NCBI GenBank assembly: GCA_023389135.1
Contig: JAEWEX010000153.1
Coordinates: 1 to 17,838 of the forward strand
Source: Pseudomonadota bacterium
Lineage (GTDB): Bacteria; Pseudomonadota; Alphaproteobacteria; Rhizobiales; Methylopilaceae
Direction: 5' to 3'
Length of the DNA: 17,838 bases
Shown: piece after piece, positions 14,345-17,838 of the stretch
Position numbering within the stretch: the stretch's first letter is position 1
Layout: every line of letters starts with the position of its first letter
The notes under the pieces: model-generated
Database searches by the model: none
What the model saw: the letters and a program-made list of their open reading frames with translations, nothing else
Told to the model about the DNA's origin: nothing
Translations under genes and position numbers: made by a program

Positions 14345-17113
14345 GCCGTCCTCGGCCTCGTCGCCCGCCTCGCCATCGGAGACGTCGTCGCCATTGCCCG
14401 CGTCCTCCTCGCTGATGTGCTCCACAGACACCACGCGCTCGCCCTCGGCGGTGTTGAACACGATCACACCCTGCGAACCGCGGCCGACGATGCGGATGCC
14501 GTCAACCGGCACCCGGATCAGCTGGCCGCCGTCGGAGACCAGCATGATCTGGTCCATGTCCTCCACCGGGAACGACGCCACCAGCTTGCCGTTGCGGGCG
14601 TTCACCGCCATGGCGACGATGCCCTTGCCGCCACGGCCGGTGATCCGGTACTCGAACGACGATGAACGCTTGCCGTAGCCGTTCTCCGACACCGTCAGGA
14701 TGAACTGCTCCGCAGCGCTCATCTGGGCGTAGCGCTCCTGCCCGAGCAGGCCCGCGTCCACCGCGTCCTCGCCATCCGCCTCCAGGGCGGCCTCTTCCTC
14801 GGCATCGCCATTGGCGCCGCGGCGCACCGCGCCGGCCATCTTGAGATAGGCGACCCGTTCCTCGGCCGTGGCGTCTACATGGTGAATGATGGCCATGGAG
14901 ATCACCCGGTCGTCGCCGTCCAGGCGGATGCCGCGGACGCCGACGCTGTCGCGGCCCTTGAACACGCGCACATCCTCCACCGGGAAGCGTATGCACTGGC
15001 CGTTGGCCGTGGTCAGCAGCACGTCGTCCTGCGGACCGCAGAGCTGGACGTCGGCGATGCCCTCGCCCACCTCCAGCTTCATGGCGATCTTGCCGGCGCG
15101 GTTGACGTTGGTGAAGTCCGCGAGCGCATTGCGCCGGACCGTGCCACCCGTGGTGGCGAACATGATCTCGTTGCGCTCCCACGCCGCCATGTCCTCAGGC
15201 AGCACGATGATCGAGGTGATGCGCTCGTCGGCCGCCAGCGGCAGCAGGTTGACGAACGCCTTGCCGCGCGCCTGCGGCGCCGCCAGCGGCAGCCGCCACA
15301 CCTTCATCTTGTAGACCTGGCCGCGCGAGGAGAAGAACAGCACCTCCGCATGGGTCGAGGCGACGAACAGCCGGGTGACGAAATCCTCCTCCTTCGTCGA
15401 CATGCCCGAGCGCCCCTTGCCGCCGCGGCGCTGCGCCCGGTAGGTCGCCAGCGGCACGCGCTTGACGTAGCCGGTGTGCGAGACGGTGACGACCATGTCC
15501 TCGCGCTGGATGAGATCCTCGTCCTCCATGTCGCCGAAGGCGTCGACGATCTCGGTCTTGCGCGGCGTGGCGAAGGCTTCGCGCACCGCCGTGAGTTCGT
15601 CCTTGACGATGCCGAGGATGCGCGCGCGCGAGCGCAGGATGTCGAGATAGTCGGCGATCTCGCGGCCGATCCTGTCCAGTTCCTCGGCGATCTCGTCGCG
15701 CCCGAGCGCGGTCAGGCGCTGCAGCCTCAGATCCAGGATCGCCTTGGCCTGCTCGCCGGACAGCCGGTAGGTGCCGTCCTCGGAGATGCGGTGGCGCGGG
15801 TCGTCGATCAGCGCGATCAGGGGCGCCACGTCCTTGGCCGGCCAGTGCCGCTCCATCAGCCGCTCGCGCGCCGTCGCCGGATCGGGCGCGGTGCGGATCA
15901 GGTGGATCACCTCGTCGATGTTTGCGACGGCGATGGCCAGCCCGACCAGGACGTGGGCGCGGTCGCGCGCCTTGCCCAGCAGGAAGCGGGTCCGCCGGCC
16001 GACCACCTCCTCGCGGAATGCGACGAAGGCCGTCAGCATGTCCTTGAGGTTCATGATCTCGGGCCGGCCGCCGTTGAGCGCCACCATGTTGGCGCCGAAC
16101 GAGGACTGCAGCGCCGAGAACCGGTAGAGCTGGTTCAGCACCACGTCGCCGACGGCGTCGCGCTTCAGCTCGATGACGATGCGCATGCCCTGCCGGTCGC
16201 TCTCGTCGCGCAGGTCGGAGATGCCCTCGACCTTCTTCTCGCGCACCAGTTCGGCGATGCGCTCCACCAGGGTCGCCTTGTTCACCTGGTAGGGGATCTC
16301 GGTGACGATGATCGCCTCGCGATCCTTCCGGATTTCCTCGATCGTCGCCCGGCCGCGCATCAGGATCGAGCCGCGGCCGGTGGCGTAGGCGGAGCGGATG
16401 CCGGTCCGCCCCAGGATCAGCCCGCCCGTGGGGAAGTCCGGCCCCGGGACGATGTCGTTCAGTTCCTCGACCTCGATCGACGGATTGTCGATATAGGCGA
16501 GGCACGCATCGATCACCTCGCCCAGATTGTGGGGCGGGATGTTGGTTGCCATGCCGACGGCGATGCCGCCGGCGCCGTTGACCAGCAGGTTGGGGAACCG
16601 CGCCGGCAGGACCGTCGGCTCGCGCTCGGAATTGTCGTAGTTGTCCTGGAAATCGACGGTGGCCTTGTCGATGTCCTCGAGCAGCGCCATGGCGGGCTTT
16701 GCCAGCCTGACCTCGGTGTACCGCATGGCGGCCGGCATATCGCCGTCGACCGAGCCGAAATTGCCCTGGCCGTCCACCAGCATGAGGCGTATGGAGAAGT
16801 CCTGCGCCATGCGGACCAGCGCGAAATAGACCGACTGGTCGCCATGCGGGTGGTATTTACCGATGACGTCGCCGACCACGCGCGCCGACTTCCGGTAGGG
16901 CCGCTCCGGCGTGTAGCCGGCCTCGTTCATGGAATACAGGATGCGCCGGTGCACCGGCTTCAGCCCGTCGCGGACATCCGGCAGCGCGCGCGACACGATC
17001 ACGCTCATGGCGTAATCGAGGTAGGAGCGCTTCATCTCGTCTGTGATTGAGACCGGACGGACCTCCTGTCCGGAGGGGCCGGCAGGCGGCGTCGGCTGAT
17101 CGGGGTCAGACAA
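14336..17113 (-). CDS. gyrA: DNA gyrase subunit A with an unusual quinolone-determining region, 925 aa
   Basis: Breakage-reunion subunit of DNA gyrase, which with GyrB introduces negative supercoils. [20 protein letters not shown] (residues 31-50) starts the winged-helix core; the catalytic tyrosine is Tyr132 next to Arg131. The GyrA box QRRGGKGR identifies it as GyrA and not ParC. A six-blade C-terminal DNA-wrapping domain follows, with an acidic insert around residues 765-785 and an acidic tail, both common in alphaproteobacteria. At E. coli positions 83 and 87 it has Gln93 and Phe97 (motif GDQSVYFAL). The start is a TTG at 17113; there is no in-frame ATG or GTG nearby, and the next Met (27) would lose the conserved leader. 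The Shine-Dalgarno is weak. Confidence 0.97.
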   Translation of the reverse strand: MSDPDQPTPPAGPSGQEVRPVSITDEMKRSYLDYAMSVIVSRALPDVRDGLKPVHRRILYSMNEAGYTPERPYRKSARVVGDVIGKYHPHGDQSVYFALVRMAQDFSIRLMLVDGQGNFGSVDGDMPAAMRYTEVRLAKPAMALLEDIDKATVDFQDNYDNSEREPTVLPARFPNLLVNGAGGIAVGMATNIPPHNLGEVIDACLAYIDNPSIEVEELNDIVPGPDFPTGGLILGRTGIRSAYATGRGSILMRGRATIEEIRKDREAIIVTEIPYQVNKATLVERIAELVREKKVEGISDLRDESDRQGMRIVIELKRDAVGDVVLNQLYRFSALQSSFGANMVALNGGRPEIMNLKDMLTAFVAFREEVVGRRTRFLLGKARDRAHVLVGLAIAVANIDEVIHLIRTAPDPATARERLMERHWPAKDVAPLIALIDDPRHRISEDGTYRLSGEQAKAILDLRLQRLTALGRDEIAEELDRIGREIADYLDILRSRARILGIVKDELTAVREAFATPRKTEIVDAFGDMEDEDLIQREDMVVTVSHTGYVKRVPLATYRAQRRGGKGRSGMSTKEEDFVTRLFVASTHAEVLFFSSRGQVYKMKVWRLPLAAPQARGKAFVNLLPLAADERITSIIVLPEDMAAWERNEIMFATTGGTVRRNALADFTNVNRAGKIAMKLEVGEGIADVQLCGPQDDVLLTTANGQCIRFPVEDVRVFKGRDSVGVRGIRLDGDDRVISMAIIHHVDATAEERVAYLKMAGAVRRGANGDAEEEAALEADGEDAVDAGLLGQERYAQMSAAEQFILTVSENGYGKRSSSFEYRITGRGGKGIVAMAVNARNGKLVASFPVEDMDQIMLVSDGGQLIRVPVDGIRIVGRGSQGVIVFNTAEGERVVSVEHISEEDAGNGDDVSDGEAGDEAEDGGA

Positions 17114-17145
17114 TTCGTTGAATCCGCAACATTTCAGGTAGCCCC

Positions 17146-17175
17146 TGTATAGGCGATTCCGGACCCCGATGCCAT
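17146..17175 (-). promoter_or_regulatory. Candidate gyrA promoter
   Basis: Read on the minus strand, TATACA (17151-17146) is a good -10 hexamer 32 nt before the TTG start. An 18-nt spacer upstream leads to ATGGCA (17175-17170), a 4-of-6 match to a -35. It lies in the more A/T-rich part of the gyrA-marC gap. This is assigned by inspection only. Confidence 0.35.
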
Positions 17176-17299
17176 TGCGCCGACAGCCACGAGACGTGAA
17201 AATAACATAGTAAATTCAGATACTTGTGGCATTGTTCCGAAAGCAGGTGTGGATTTGTGGCGAAGCGGGGGGTCGCGCGGCGTAGGATGTGCCGGCGCG

Positions 17300-17330
17300 G
17301 GTCCCCTGCGAGCCCGCCGTCGAGGGGACC
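17300..17330 (+). promoter_or_regulatory. Inverted repeat that covers the marC ribosome-binding site
   Basis: GGTCCCCT (17300-17307) is the exact reverse complement of AGGGGACC (17323-17330), with a 15-nt loop. The marC Shine-Dalgarno GAGGGGA (17322-17328) lies almost wholly in the 3' arm, and the ATG follows at 17334. If the leader is transcribed, the hairpin would hide the ribosome-binding site until opened. The control role is inferred. Confidence 0.45.
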
Positions 17331-17333
17331 GGC

Positions 17334-17838
17334 ATGCTCCCGGAACTGCTGACATCGGCGCTGGTGACGCTCATGGTCACGGTCGATCCGCCTGGGCTGG
17401 CGCCCATCTTCCTCGCGCTGACGGAGGGCATGAACCGGACCGAGCGGCGCGCGGTCGCGATCCGTGCGTGCCTGATCGCCACCGGCATACTGGCCGGCGC
17501 GGCGCTCGCCGGCGACTGGCTGTTGCGCCAGCTCGGAATCGGGCTTCCCGCCTTCCGCATCGCCGGCGGGCTGTTCCTATTCTGGATCGCGTTCGAGATG
17601 GTGTTCGAGCGCCGCAACGAGCGTAAGCAGCAAACCGCCGATACCGCGATCACCGAGGATCACATCCGCAACGTCGCCGCCTTCCCTCTTGCCATCCCGC
17701 TCCTGGCAGGCCCCGGCGCGCTGACGGCGACGATTCTTCTGGCAGGACGCGCCAACGGCGATCCGGTTTATTTGGGCTTCCTGCTGGTCCTTATCGCACT
17801 CGGCGCCGCCACCTGCTTTGTCGTATTCATGGCCGCGG
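17334..17838 (+). CDS. MarC-family integral membrane protein (3' truncated by the window)
   Basis: The first 168 residues are visible, of about 200-215 in the family. VDPPGLAPIFLALT (residues 17-30) and PLLAGPGALTATILL (about 120-134) are the two signature motifs. Hydrophobic helices lie at about residues 4-28, 42-60, 72-90, 113-134 and 145-167, fitting a six-helix inner-membrane protein. The function of MarC proteins is unknown; early links to multiple antibiotic resistance were not upheld. The ATG is supported by GAGGGGA five nt upstream, inside an inverted repeat. It diverges from gyrA across 220 bp, as in many Hyphomicrobiales. Confidence 0.88.
   Translation, partial: MLPELLTSALVTLMVTVDPPGLAPIFLALTEGMNRTERRAVAIRACLIATGILAGAALAGDWLLRQLGIGLPAFRIAGGLFLFWIAFEMVFERRNERKQQTADTAITEDHIRNVAAFPLAIPLLAGPGALTATILLAGRANGDPVYLGFLLVLIALGAATCFVVFMAA

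Noticed and set aside
14879..17050. Very long plus-strand open frame opposite gyrA
   Set aside because: It lies wholly antisense to gyrA, encodes a His/Asp/Arg-rich low-complexity product, and is the usual by-product of a GC-rich coding strand.
17247..17258. DnaA box in the gyrA-marC gap
   Set aside because: tgtggattt matches the consensus at only 7 of 9 positions and stands alone, so there is no support for an origin.

Overview
The window joins the right end of an integrated bacteriophage (about 1-9592) to a chromosomal block of housekeeping genes (about 9593-17838). The DNA is very GC-rich throughout. The chromosomal order, read on the minus strand, is gyrA, coaD, a secreted cyclophilin, a cytosolic cyclophilin, a YdcZ-type transporter, queA and tgt, with a marC-family gene diverging upstream of gyrA. 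From general knowledge, marC-gyrA-coaD-ppi-ppi-queA-tgt is an alphaproteobacterial arrangement, most familiar from Hyphomicrobiales. No genus can be assigned from the sequence.

Prophage (plus strand). The window opens inside the last gene of a polyvalent-protein type, with a BECR-fold nuclease-like domain near its C-terminus. An 855-residue internal-virion (DNA-ejection type) protein follows. Next is a tail block: a fibre with a T7 gp17-like N-terminus and a collagen-like shaft, a DUF4376 protein, a beta-rich virion-like protein and a collar-domain fibre protein. A lysis block closes the set: a GH24 endolysin with a peptidoglycan-binding domain and a C-terminal membrane anchor, then three small membrane proteins that are holin/lysis candidates. 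The gp17-like fibre and the ejection-type protein suggest a podovirus. The fibre and lysis blocks each start behind a copy of the same intergenic element: a TTRACG box, a fixed 29-nt spacing, then a 20-nt imperfect hairpin ending 3-4 nt before the ATG. An intrinsic terminator (9223-9259) closes the late operon. One small unknown gene lies between it and the attachment site. That site is the 3' half of a tRNA-Lys(TTT) gene without its 5' half, so the intact tRNA and probably the integrase lie off the left end of the window.

Chromosome. coaD, the two cyclophilins, the transporter, queA and tgt lie head to tail with 24-34 nt gaps (a 4-nt overlap for queA/tgt) and look like one operon. QueA and Tgt act in queuosine tRNA modification. 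A 63-residue membrane or exported peptide of unknown function sits between coaD and gyrA on the other strand. gyrA and the truncated marC diverge from a 220-bp intergenic region.

Points most worth a second look: Tgt has lost three of its four zinc ligands while keeping its catalytic aspartates; GyrA has Gln and Phe at the two main quinolone-contact positions; queA holds a patch of about 55 bp that is roughly 29% GC; the phage carries the duplicated promoter/leader element; the endolysin has a C-terminal membrane segment; and the marC ribosome-binding site is buried in a perfect inverted repeat. I found no clearly new multi-gene system.
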